In this document: positions 16,684-25,319 of the stretch, one piece after another
Numbering within the stretch: position 1 is the first letter of the stretch
Layout of the letters: each line of letters starts with the position of its first letter
NCBI GenBank assembly: GCA_016928025.1
Contig: JAFGLN010000020.1
Span: 1 to 51,162 of the forward strand
Reading direction: 5' to 3'
Length of the DNA: 51,162 nt
Origin: Deltaproteobacteria bacterium
Lineage (GTDB): Bacteria; Desulfobacterota; Syntrophia; Syntrophales; JAFGHS01
Program-made: the position numbers and the translations under genes
The notes under the pieces: generated by a model
Told to the model about the DNA's origin: nothing
Database searches by the model: none
What the model saw: only the letters and a program-made list of their open reading frames with translations

Positions 16684-17541
16684 CTACTTTTGATTAGTCT
16701 GTGATGGATTAAGGAGTTTGATATGTTTCGACAGGCCGACCGCTTTAAACATACTCTCAATGGCCCAGCCCGTTGTATAGGTGATGTTACCGTCCGGATC
16801 GGGAAGGGGTGATGCGATGATCAGCTTGTTGTGGAAATTTCGAAAACTATGGTCGACGAGGGTGTGAGCGATCAGAACAATGGACGATAGCTTTACGAGT
16901 TTTTGACCGAGTGTCAGATATTTTGCGGAAATGATATCTTTAAGATTTTCGGAGAAATTGTATTTTTCTATAAACATGAGACCCAGTGTTGTGTGGTGTT
17001 CCGTAACGAAAGATTCATCTATTCCGGCTTGTTTATAGTCATCGGGGTACAATGACCGATAGACCACAATCATAATCTTGCCTATTTCCAGGAGCAGTCC
17101 GCCAATTTCAACTTTTTTTGTGTCTTCATAAGTGAGGCCGCATTCATTCGCAATCAATTTACTGGCGAGGATAGAGGTCGCAAAACTCCTGGCAAAAATG
17201 ATCTTCACCTCTTCATCCTTGGAAAGGGCGGCCATCGACATGAAGATGATAATCAGCTTTGTCAGGTCCATCCCCAGCCGGGTAATGACTTCATAAAAGG
17301 TATCGACCTTGCCTCTTTTCAACTGCCCGAAATAAACGGAATTTGCTATACCAAACAGCCGGGCAAGAATATCTTCGCCGATTTTTACCTTGAGAAACTC
17401 GATTTGTTGCTCCGTTGAATCAAGATTATCGAGAACATCAAAAACCTCGGGATCAAAGCCGAGACTGACCTCGTTAAATATTTTTTCTGCGATGTCCGAC
17501 AGAATCAATGCTATTTTTTGCTCTTCCCCGTTTCGGTCCAT
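16684..17541 (-). CDS. HDOD-domain signalling protein
   Basis: The product has 285 residues. The pattern fits HDOD domains, which are catalytically dead relatives of HD phosphohydrolases used in signalling: a helical N-terminus, ARLFGIANSVYFGQLKRGKVDTFYEVITRLGMDLTKLIII (the family's hallmark of small residues, Ser and a following LG), then ASKLIANECGL, EIGGLLLEIGKIMIV and TEHHTTLGLMFIEKYNF. The canonical HD metal pair is absent: GGLLLEIGK replaces the usual GLLHDIGK. No ribosome site is obvious before the ATG at 17541. It is divergent from the two-domain lipoprotein gene. The role is likely regulatory; the partner is unknown. Confidence 0.75.
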   Translation of the reverse strand: MDRNGEEQKIALILSDIAEKIFNEVSLGFDPEVFDVLDNLDSTEQQIEFLKVKIGEDILARLFGIANSVYFGQLKRGKVDTFYEVITRLGMDLTKLIIIFMSMAALSKDEEVKIIFARSFATSILASKLIANECGLTYEDTKKVEIGGLLLEIGKIMIVVYRSLYPDDYKQAGIDESFVTEHHTTLGLMFIEKYNFSENLKDIISAKYLTLGQKLVKLSSIVLIAHTLVDHSFRNFHNKLIIASPLPDPDGNITYTTGWAIESMFKAVGLSKHIKLLNPSQTNQK

Positions 17542-17757
17542 TACGATATCTTTGGCATCCGTTCTTAAACTATCCGGTTTTAATTAATTTTTTTCGTATG
17601 TCTTGATTATCGGCATTGTTTATTGAAATGTTGAGTATTTATATTGAAATTTATCTTAGAGCTCATACCGTATATCTGCAGAGGGCACAACATTTGCAAA
17701 ACAAAAAGGAAAAATTTAGAAAGAGAAAAAATATCTATATAAGGAGACACCTGTTTT

Positions 17758-19011
17758 ATGAGGGCAAGATTTGATCTTTGTAACGGTCAGTTCATCGTAT
17801 TTATTTCAATAATATTAATGTGCTTATATGGATGTGCATCGCAGCGGCTGAATACCATGTCTACGCCTCCGGCGTCCCACAAGCTCCGGGTTTTTGTCCA
17901 GCCTGTTTCCGGGGATTTACCGCGAGGGAGTTGGCCTGTTTCTCACAAAGAATTTTCCGCAGCCCTGCTCGAAATTACGGCCAACATCTTAAATAAAAAA
18001 GGCGCCTATGATGTAGTTCCGGAAAAAGAAATCCGCAAGGTTTTAGGATCGCAATCAACCACCGGATGGCAATGGGAAAAACAGGACTGGGCCCTGGCAA
18101 AAAAAGTCGGGGAGGCGCTCCATGCCGACTATGTTTTGGTGATTGAACGCGGTCACAATGAATTTCTGTACAGCCGTATGGTGCTGATCAACACGGAGAC
18201 GGGAAAGACTTACAATACCTATTACAACATTCATCAACGTCACGGTAAACAAGAGACGTCGCTGGAGCACAAAAGAATTATTCGGCATTCATTCAGGGAG
18301 ATTTTCAACCTGGCCAAAGGCGATATGCTGGCGACGGCCATGAAAAAAGGACGATTTAGTATGACAAAGCCTTTAAATGTCGCTGAAGCTGAAAATTCGG
18401 AAAAAGATATTAAACCGCTGTTTGGCGAATCCAAAACGATTCAAACGGCATCGCCGGTGCCGATAGACGCCTCCGGAAATCGTCGGAGTGACCGTCAAGA
18501 TTCTTCGCAGATGGCCGTGAATAATAACCCGGCAATATTGCCTCCGGTTCGTCAGGCGAAGACGTCTCCTGACTGTGAAGAAGAGCGCAATGTTGATGTG
18601 GTGTCGCATCAGGGCAAGACGAAGCTCATTATTTACGATTTCAATACCAGGGAAAATCTCCGGACGGTTGCCATGGTATTGGCGGAAGCCTTACGGGAAG
18701 AATTGCATCAGATAGGGAAATTTGATTTGATCAATCGGGAAAATATGGCTCAGGTTATGGATGAATTGAAACTTCAGCAGACTGGTTTGATTGATGAGAA
18801 GGAGGCCATTCGCATTGGCAAATGGATGGCCGCCAACGAGGCCGTAACGGGCAATCTTGCCATCCTGGGCAATGCGATGATCCTCCAGGCCAAAAGGACG
18901 GATATGGCCACGATGACAACCCTTTCGGTAGGGTCGCTCAAAGCCGATGTCGGTGAGGAGCAGGTCTTTCTGGAAGAAATGCATCACTTGGCGCAAACGC
19001 TTGCCCGATAG
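17758..19011 (+). CDS. Lipoprotein with two CsgG/TolB-like halves
   Basis: The product has 417 residues; the ATG at 17758 follows AAGGAGACACC. Residues 1-25 form a signal peptide ending in LYG-Cys26, a good lipobox, so the protein should be lipid-anchored in the envelope. Two regions have the same layout, as in the N-terminal domain of CsgG, LpoB and related outer-membrane activators. Region one (about 40-160) has RVFVQPVSGD, ALLEITANILNKKGAYDVVP and GEALHADYVLVIERG. Region two (about 280-400) has KLIIYDFNTREN, VLAEALREELHQIGKFDLINRENM and GKWMAANEAVTGNLAI. A Ser/Pro/Asp-rich, probably disordered linker joins them. Such domains often assemble into secretion pores or activate cell-wall enzymes. 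It converges on the TPR gene. Confidence 0.7.
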   Translation: MRARFDLCNGQFIVFISIILMCLYGCASQRLNTMSTPPASHKLRVFVQPVSGDLPRGSWPVSHKEFSAALLEITANILNKKGAYDVVPEKEIRKVLGSQSTTGWQWEKQDWALAKKVGEALHADYVLVIERGHNEFLYSRMVLINTETGKTYNTYYNIHQRHGKQETSLEHKRIIRHSFREIFNLAKGDMLATAMKKGRFSMTKPLNVAEAENSEKDIKPLFGESKTIQTASPVPIDASGNRRSDRQDSSQMAVNNNPAILPPVRQAKTSPDCEEERNVDVVSHQGKTKLIIYDFNTRENLRTVAMVLAEALREELHQIGKFDLINRENMAQVMDELKLQQTGLIDEKEAIRIGKWMAANEAVTGNLAILGNAMILQAKRTDMATMTTLSVGSLKADVGEEQVFLEEMHHLAQTLAR

Positions 19012-19077
19012 GTCGGAATGGGTTCGTGGGCCCATATGCGGCGGAGGATGAATGACGAAAAATAGCAGATCAATCGG

Positions 19078-20007
19078 CTAGGCTGCTTCAATGTTTGCCA
19101 GCAGGGATGAGGCCTTGACATTTTTGGGGTAGAGGGAAAGAATAAATTTGAGCCTGTCGATGATTTGACGCTTAATGACAGCCCGGGGATTTCGTTGCCA
19201 TAAGGTATAGTGAAGATGGGCGAGATTATAATTTGCCTCTTCCTGAAATGGATCGATATTCAGAACATGCTCCCAGGCATCTTGCGCCCTCTTGAGATCT
19301 CCGGTCTCTTCATAGAGCGAGCCGATGTTGTTCCAGGTGCCCGCGTGATCCGGTTCGATATCCAGTAAAATTTTAAGCAATTTGTCGGCTTCCTGATTAT
19401 TTCCTGTTTGCAGGTATAACCTGCTTAAATTGTAGGTGGCCTTTTGATGGCGGGGATCGCGGGAAAGGACTTCTTGATACTGATCAATAGCTTCATCAAA
19501 CATGTCATATCGATCATATAAAACGCCGAGACAGAAATGAGCATTGATGGATTGGGGATCGAGGGCCAGGGCCATTCGATATTTCTCGTGTGCCCCGTGA
19601 TAGTCCCCCGTCAAATCCATGATGTTAGCAATATTCAGGATGGCCTCCACATTTTCACGATCCAAACGAAAAGCTTTCTGGTACATGTATCGGGCGGTTG
19701 CCAGTCGATCCATTCGCTCATAAACATATCCGATATTATTATATACCTCCGGGTTATTCGGTTCGAAATCCAAAACACTTATGAAACATTTCAGCGCCTC
19801 TTCATAATTTTCCTGTTCTAAATACAGAAATCCGAGATTGACACAGACATCGGTATTCCGGGCATCGTCGCGTTGATTTTCAAGACAGGTGCCATTGAAT
19901 TTTAGGCGCTTCTCGCCTTTTTCATCCGAAAGATGGTTTTCATCGAACCTGGAATGGTCGGATAATGTGCGATCATCTTCCAGGTATGCAGAGGCTTTAT
20001 CGACCAC
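19078..20007 (-). CDS. TPR-repeat protein
   Basis: The product has 309 residues and starts at a GTG (20007) placed directly after the TAA of the upstream ATPase gene, with AAAGG nine bases before it, which indicates translational coupling. After a charged N-terminal tail of about 55 residues come about seven tetratricopeptide repeats, recognisable by repeated NLGFLYLEQENYEEAL, NNIGYVYERMDRLATAR, FCLGVLYDRYDMFDEAI and NNIGSLYEETGDLKRAQ, each followed by a DP or EP turn. There is no signal peptide. TPRs are protein-protein scaffolds; strict pairing with an ExeA-type ATPase suggests it works with that ATPase in envelope assembly or secretion. Confidence 0.88.
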   Translation of the reverse strand: MVDKASAYLEDDRTLSDHSRFDENHLSDEKGEKRLKFNGTCLENQRDDARNTDVCVNLGFLYLEQENYEEALKCFISVLDFEPNNPEVYNNIGYVYERMDRLATARYMYQKAFRLDRENVEAILNIANIMDLTGDYHGAHEKYRMALALDPQSINAHFCLGVLYDRYDMFDEAIDQYQEVLSRDPRHQKATYNLSRLYLQTGNNQEADKLLKILLDIEPDHAGTWNNIGSLYEETGDLKRAQDAWEHVLNIDPFQEEANYNLAHLHYTLWQRNPRAVIKRQIIDRLKFILSLYPKNVKASSLLANIEAA

Positions 20008-21459
20008 TTATATAACCTTTTCGCGACCGAATTGTTGCAAAACGAAATCCCTGATTTCCTGCCAGATGGGTACCGGGTCTGCAGAGTAGGACCGGGTTAA
20101 TTGGGGATTTCTCTTCAAGGCCTCAGCGGCAATCGTTCCGGCAATCCGATAGCGTTGTTCCGGTGTTGATGAGCGGGACTGGGCGATATAATGGTCCGGA
20201 ATGCTAATTTTTATTTTCAAATCGCCGAAATGCATTTCGTCTTCGTCATCATTTTTCCCCAAGTCGGGTTCTGACGCTTCATTATCTTGGATACGGAAAA
20301 GCATTTCCGCCGTTTTATGGTCGTATTGCCGGATCGCTGATAAGAGGATTAAGTTCTTATTCAAATTTTCGGATTGGCCGTCACTGATTAAAAAGATCGT
20401 TTTGTGACGATTAACCTGAGGTTGACGGATGGTGTCCAAAAGATGATAATCCGTCATGGGAAATGGATGATATTGGGATCGCATGGGGACAATCTGACCG
20501 TCACGACGGCTCACGACAATTTGGTTGTTATAGTCATGATCAATTTTGGCACAAGGGATATCGATGACGTCTTTGATATCCGTTGCAGGCGAAAAATGAG
20601 GGCGCTTGCGGGGCTTGCGTGTTTGAACGACCGGTCCCGTCAGTTTGCCTAAACGTGAGCCGATTTGATCGACCCATTGAGCGCCGATAAGAGAAAGCTG
20701 ATTTTCTTCCGCCGATTTCAAACATAGCTTACAGAGTTTGTTGATCAGCCGGGGGATACCGTGATCGGAATGCTCCCATATTTTTTCATAGGCGCTTTCA
20801 TCAAAGACGGGTCTTTGTGCACCGGCGAGTTCCAGCCTTGTCGTCACATAGGTTGTGACATGCCCTACCGATTCGAGTTTATCGATCCGGCTGTAACTGC
20901 CGATCCGCTGGAAAAAGTTGGCCCGTTTCGGATGTTCGAGCCTGCGGGCGAACTCATTCTGTCCGGCCAGAACCATCGTAAATAGATTTCTGCTTTGATC
21001 CTGCATGTTTGTAAGGAGTCGAAGATTTTCCAGATTAACCGGGGTGATGGCATTTGCTTCGTCGATAAAAATCAATACTTTTTTCCCCGCCTCCTTGGTG
21101 GCATGAAGCAGATGGTTGAAAACCTCCAGCAATTTCAATTTATCGTTTTCCAAACATTCCGTTTCCGTCAATTGCCCGATAATTTCCTGGAGCATCTGTG
21201 CGAAGCTGATTCCCGGATTGGTGATGAGGGCTATCTGATATTTCTCCTCGTTCAAGGCATCGACGATCATTCTGATGGAAAGTGTTTTCCCCAGCCCGAC
21301 ATCACCGACAATAACCGCGATGCATTCATTGCCTTCTTCAATAGCAAAGAGCGTTTCATCGATGGCATTTTCCATGGAACGGTGACAATCGACGTACATG
21401 GAGGGGTCGGGCACATTATCGAACGGCGGCTTTTTAAGACCCCAATATTCGTAGTACAT
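20008..21459 (-). CDS. ExeA/GspA-type AAA ATPase with uncharacterised C-terminal region
   Basis: The product has 483 residues; the start ATG at 21459 follows TAGGAGGAAATATAA. Residues 1-270 match ExeA: YYEYWGLKKPPFDNVPDPSMY at the start, Walker A GDVGLGKT at 52-59, Walker B VLIFIDEA at 128-135, LRLLTNMQ, and the arginine-bearing helical lid (HGIPRLINKLC). ExeA ATPases help place the type II secretion secretin through peptidoglycan; relatives serve other machines. The last 200 residues (after LGKLTG) lack the peptidoglycan-binding domain of true ExeA as far as I can see. They contain a basic linker, a beta-like IFLISDGQS stretch, an acidic run (GKNDDEDE) and a conserved-looking C-terminus. No other type II secretion genes are nearby. 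Confidence 0.82.
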   Translation of the reverse strand: MYYEYWGLKKPPFDNVPDPSMYVDCHRSMENAIDETLFAIEEGNECIAVIVGDVGLGKTLSIRMIVDALNEEKYQIALITNPGISFAQMLQEIIGQLTETECLENDKLKLLEVFNHLLHATKEAGKKVLIFIDEANAITPVNLENLRLLTNMQDQSRNLFTMVLAGQNEFARRLEHPKRANFFQRIGSYSRIDKLESVGHVTTYVTTRLELAGAQRPVFDESAYEKIWEHSDHGIPRLINKLCKLCLKSAEENQLSLIGAQWVDQIGSRLGKLTGPVVQTRKPRKRPHFSPATDIKDVIDIPCAKIDHDYNNQIVVSRRDGQIVPMRSQYHPFPMTDYHLLDTIRQPQVNRHKTIFLISDGQSENLNKNLILLSAIRQYDHKTAEMLFRIQDNEASEPDLGKNDDEDEMHFGDLKIKISIPDHYIAQSRSSTPEQRYRIAGTIAAEALKRNPQLTRSYSADPVPIWQEIRDFVLQQFGREKVI

Positions 21460-21770
21460 TTATATTTCCTCCTAAAATGTTAATCCATATTTTTTATGCG
21501 CTACTTTCCTCTGTTTATTGTATCGTCTCCTGGGAGATTGAACTTAAGTTTCGAATATGACTGATTTTATCGGAAGTGCAGGCTGCCGGTTATAGATTAG
21601 ATCGTGATATCAATGACCTGCAGAGGCTGGCGAGAATCGTCTCCGGCTTACGGGTAAAACACAGTTTAAAGTATCGATATATTTTCACTTATTATGTGTG
21701 ACCCACATCACCCATCGGCAATCCGATGGGAAACGAATGCCGTCGAGGATTTATAAACAGGGGAAGATTG
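21460..21770. other. Intergenic gap with no gene seen
   Basis: About 310 bases between the ATPase gene start and the 3' end of the broken oxidoreductase, both leftward. The promoter of the ATPase/TPR pair should be here, but no convincing -35/-10 pair is visible. There is no gene-like frame and no notable repeat. Confidence 0.4.
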
Positions 21771-22724
21771 CTATTGTTCAAGAGAGGGCGGGGACCCGTT
21801 TTTATCCCAACCGCGGAGGCGGCAATAATCTTCGATCATGAAAGCCATTTCATCTGCCGTTATTTGATGGCCGGTTTTCTCCAATTGCTTATAAAGACTC
21901 TCCGGCAGGCGATCGTCTTCCCTGGTGAGACCTTCGCGGATGTTGAAATGTCTGATGAGATCGGCGATAGTGGCGGCTTGCTTGCGAAGCTCCTGATCAG
22001 CCCCGGACAGGCCGGTCAACAGATGAACAATTTGTCCCAATTCGTTCCAAGTATAGAAATCACGGAAGAAACGACAGAAAATCATCGTATCGAAAAGGGT
22101 GAGGCGATCTTCAAAATCAAGAAAAAGCTCGGCCTTGCCTTGAATGGCATCGGGCGCGATCATGCCGCTTAACTCAGGCTTATAAAAAGTCGATCTCAGC
22201 TGGCAGGCACCGCGATCGGATACGGCATAACCCAGCCCCATGCCCTTGAGGACCCGAGGATCATAGCCTGCCGGTTCTAGCCCCTTGACATGCACCGCAA
22301 TGTCTTCCATATTCCACGCCTTTGCAGCAAAGCGTATGCCTTCGGCCAGCAGATCTCCGATGCCCTCACGGGTGGCTATCATGTTAAGGAGCTTGGCAAT
22401 CGCGTCGACATCCCCATAATCGATGCGGTGGTCAATTTTCCCCTGTCTGGCGGCTTCAACGGTAAAAGCGCATAAATTGCCGGCCGTAATCGTATCCATA
22501 ACCAGACGGTCGCAAATGTCATTGAGATGGGCAATTTCTTCAATGCGATCAATGAGACAAAGCCCGCCGAAGGCATAGAGGGTTTCGTATTCGGGACCTT
22601 CGATTTTCAGGCCCTGATGACGCCCTTCCTTGATCATTGCCAGGCATCCGCAGGCCATGAAGCATTTGAAGCAGGCCCGGGGGGTAACAGACAGCTTTTC
22701 ATGGAGGGCGTTGGCACCACTCAA
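21771..22724 (-). pseudogene. Aldehyde:ferredoxin oxidoreductase, C-terminal fragment
   Basis: This 317-codon frame carries the C-terminal half of an AOR-family tungsten/molybdenum enzyme. It has the 4Fe-4S motif CFKCFMAC (Cys-x2-Cys-x3-Cys) at its very beginning, then GPEYETLYAFGGLC, the DxxxAG-like DTITAGNLCAFTVEAARQG, GLEPAGYDPR and, further on, FDTMIFCRFF with the probable fourth Cys ligand. The frame opens only with TTG at 22724, overlapping the TGA that ends the N-terminal fragment, and has no ribosome site. The segment that should lie between the two halves, about 115-125 residues, is missing. It is best read as the remnant of one gene (21771-23206) damaged by an internal deletion that also shifted the frame. 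Confidence 0.75.
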
Positions 22725-23206
22725 TTATAATCCGGATTCTTTGTGGAATACAGATGATGGATGGTGTCTTCGGCCGCATAGGTGTCCTGACCCCATAAGG
22801 ACCGGGCGTCATGGAATAAGGTGCCTTCCGGGGTGATCGTCAGGACAACGGGTTTACCGCTTTCCCCCGTGATGATAATGGCGTCATATCCTGTTGCATC
22901 AACGGCTTCGGATACTCTTCCCCCTGAGTAGGACTCGGTATAAAAACCCGTTTGGGGGGATTTGGTGAAAACGCCGTAGCGGGAGGAACCCCATAACAAA
23001 CTGCCCATGGCTGGCCCGGTAGCAAAAATAAGACAATTATCCGGGCTCAATGGATCCACACCCTGCGGATTTCGGTGGTAAAGAAGATAGGAACCCAGAC
23101 CTTTTCCGCCAAGGTATCGGGTTGGAATCTCGTCCGGCAGTTCCTCAATCTGAAAAGACCTTTTGGTTAAATCAACGATTAAAATCCGGCCATAGAACCC
23201 CTTCAT
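22721..23206 (-). pseudogene. Aldehyde:ferredoxin oxidoreductase, N-terminal fragment
   Basis: This 161-residue frame has a strong ribosome site (AAGGAGCG) and the AOR N-terminus: MKGFYGRILIVDLTKRSF, RYLGGKGLGSYLLY (pterin contact), LSPDNCLIFATGPAMGS and RYGVFTKSPQTGFYTESYSGG. It stops at TGA 22721, right after the usual strand about residue 150. A complete enzyme has about 600 residues and continues with a second pterin-binding loop (GRGG region), which is absent here. A possible promoter (TTGACA at 23252-23247, 17 bases, TATTTT at 23229-23224, leftward) is close to the start. If translated it would give only half of domain one, so activity is very unlikely. Neither fragment has further stops, which suggests a recent event. 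Confidence 0.75.
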
Positions 23207-23440
23207 GGTCTGCGCTCCTTAATAAAATAGATTAAACAGATTGTAATGTCAAGGAGGTGTTGCACAGTAGATAGAGTTATCACCCATGGATGTCAAGCAT
23301 CATCGTTCCACACATTTATTGAATGGATCAGATCGACAGGAAATGCCAAAAAGCGTGAAAAATACGCGTAAGAGGGGTATCAGATGAAAGAATCCAGCGA
23401 AATGCAAATTGCTTACAGAGTCACCCGCCGCTGTTTATGA

Positions 23441-24283
23441 TTAGGGGATATTACTCTTTAATATACGGTCCAGTCCTTCATGATAGAGAGGATAGTTGAT
23501 CAAATCATTGTGGCCGCCGCCGGGGATGGCAATCAGTTCATGTTCCGATTTTATCAGGGGTACAAGACGCCGACTCGAATTAAAGGGGATGATTTCATCC
23601 TCCATACCGTGGAAAATGTAAATGGGGCACTGGACATGAGGGATCCAGAGATCCGTTCGCAGAGGGTATTTGAAAATTTTATCAATCAGGGCTGCCGGCA
23701 TAAAGGGGATGAATCGATTGGCAATGTCTTTCAGACTGTAATAGGGAGATTCCAGAATCAGCATGTGCGGTTTATTTTGCGTGGCGAGATAACAGGCGAT
23801 TCCTGTACCGATTGATCGCCCGTAAAGGATGATCTGCTCTTCCGGGTAAAGGTTTTTTACGTATTCATAGGCGGCGGCCGCATCATCGTGTAACATGCTT
23901 TCATTCATGATGCGGCCGGTGCTTTTCCCGTAACCCCGATAATCCACAATGAATACGTTATACGATCTGCTTGTAAAATCCAAAGCCGCATATCCCCAAC
24001 TGCTCAGGCTTCCGGCATTACCGTGGAAATACAGGACCGCCCCTTTCGGATTGTCGATTTTAAAATACAGAGCATTGATGGTCGCCCCTTTGACCTTCAG
24101 ATTGATTTCCTCAAAGGGGACGGGAAAATCAAATCTGTATTCGGGAGGCAGCACTTCCGGGAAAAATATCATCCCTTCCTGATCAAAATTCATAAGACGC
24201 CATCCTGATAAAAGTAGGAACAGCAGAAGAATTAACGTTATCATCCGTTTCTTTTTCGACATTCCGCTTTTGAGCGCATTCAT
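23441..24283 (-). CDS. Membrane-anchored alpha/beta hydrolase
   Basis: The product has 280 residues. A basic N-terminus (MSKKKRM) precedes one hydrophobic segment at about 14-30 (ITLILLLFLLLSGW), so the enzyme is probably tethered to the inner membrane with its catalytic domain outside. The alpha/beta-hydrolase triad is visible: Ser157 in YGRSIGTG, Asp229 in GMEDEIIP and His258 in GGGHND; FHGNAGS near 87-92 forms the oxyanion region. The overall pattern is of the BEM46/YtmA-like peptidase-or-esterase group. The start is either 24283 or the Met eight codons on (24262), which lies after AAGCGGA. The substrate is unknown. Confidence 0.85.
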   Translation of the reverse strand: MNALKSGMSKKKRMITLILLLFLLLSGWRLMNFDQEGMIFFPEVLPPEYRFDFPVPFEEINLKVKGATINALYFKIDNPKGAVLYFHGNAGSLSSWGYAALDFTSRSYNVFIVDYRGYGKSTGRIMNESMLHDDAAAAYEYVKNLYPEEQIILYGRSIGTGIACYLATQNKPHMLILESPYYSLKDIANRFIPFMPAALIDKIFKYPLRTDLWIPHVQCPIYIFHGMEDEIIPFNSSRRLVPLIKSEHELIAIPGGGHNDLINYPLYHEGLDRILKSNIP

Positions 24284-24350
24284 GTGTCTGATGTCGTGTT
24301 GTCAAGGAGAAGTTTATTGTCGAGAAACGGTACCTTACTTTCCCTGCCTT

Positions 24351-25091
24351 TTATTGATGAGAGGTTATGTGTTGTTCCGGCACCGGCTGCAGCCATTTGT
24401 TTACGCTGCCGTCGTAAAACCACTTGTCCGGAAAACCTCGTCGTCTAATAAATGTGGGGTTATCCGCCCATTTTGAGAGGTCTTCATAGGCTTGGTTGAT
24501 TTTTCGGAAAACACCCGCATCGCCGCCGATATCAGGGTGATATATCTTGGCCTGTTTGCGGTAAGCCTTTTTAACGATTGTGTCAAGTTCGGGAGAAAAC
24601 AGGTCCGTTTTGCTCAACTTGAGATATACCAGAGAAGCCGTCTTGATCTGCGGTGTTATGGTCGTATTCGGCCTGACGGCTTTGGCCGTGACATGGTTGT
24701 GGTTCGCCAGCGTCAGGACATGCATTGAGGCAAGGTATCGTTTATTAGTTCTTTGCTTTTCGGCCCACCACGATTCCCCCAATAGGTTGCTCATGGTGCT
24801 GAAATCATCTCCGGGTTTGGCACTGGGGGAGCGGGGATAAAAGAAACTGAAGATTTCGTTGAATCCGTAAGGCAGGATGTCCATGATAACCATGATATCG
24901 GAAAAGTAAAAGGTGGCGTAACGGGTGTTCAGCGCCTGAAGCAGGCCGGTTCTCATATCCAGCTTGCAGCGCAGGGCCTGGCGGCAGGCGACGGAGCAAT
25001 ACTTTTTTCTGCCCATATTTTGGGTTGTGCCACAGGATAAGCATCGATTTTGCTTCTTATTTTCTGTTGCCCGAACGATCAGTTCCTTCAT
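24351..25091 (-). CDS. J-domain protein with N-terminal zinc-finger-like motif
   Basis: The product has 246 residues. The N-terminus has Cys17-x2-Cys20 and Cys32-x3-Cys36 (CLSCGTTQ, YCSVACRQ), a likely zinc-binding knuckle. The middle (45-155) has no recognised domain and includes an aromatic segment FNEIFSFFYPRSP. A J domain lies at about 158-212 with helix II KKAYRKQAKIY, the HPD signature at 185-187 and NQAYEDLS. J domains stimulate the ATPase of Hsp70 (DnaK). The glycine-rich and substrate domains of DnaJ are absent, so this is a dedicated co-chaperone with its own client-recognition part. The gene is leftward, upstream of the hydrolase gene with a gap of 67 bases. Confidence 0.8.
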   Translation of the reverse strand: MKELIVRATENKKQNRCLSCGTTQNMGRKKYCSVACRQALRCKLDMRTGLLQALNTRYATFYFSDIMVIMDILPYGFNEIFSFFYPRSPSAKPGDDFSTMSNLLGESWWAEKQRTNKRYLASMHVLTLANHNHVTAKAVRPNTTITPQIKTASLVYLKLSKTDLFSPELDTIVKKAYRKQAKIYHPDIGGDAGVFRKINQAYEDLSKWADNPTFIRRRGFPDKWFYDGSVNKWLQPVPEQHITSHQ

Positions 25092-25122
25092 AAAACAACC
25101 TGAACATTGTAATTATTTGCCG

Positions 25123-25151
25123 TTGACACCCAAGTTCCCATATCTTAATAT
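25123..25151 (+). promoter_or_regulatory. Probable sigma-70 promoter of the crotonase/HD gene pair
   Basis: TTGACA at 25123-25128, a 17-base spacer, and TAATAT at 25146-25151. The leader to the ATG at 25320 would be about 160 bases. There is no competing gene on this strand. Confidence 0.6.
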
Positions 25152-25319
25152 CTCGCGTGATCCCTAATAGGAATCTCGCAATGAAAGACATTTATCGAAT
25201 TGGTTTTAGGCAAAAAAAATATCAATTAATGGGGTATTTCCGGACGCAATATTTAGGTCCGTTTATAGCACTCTCGCGTGTTAATGGTCAAATAATAATA
25301 GAAGGGAGGTTTTCACCTG

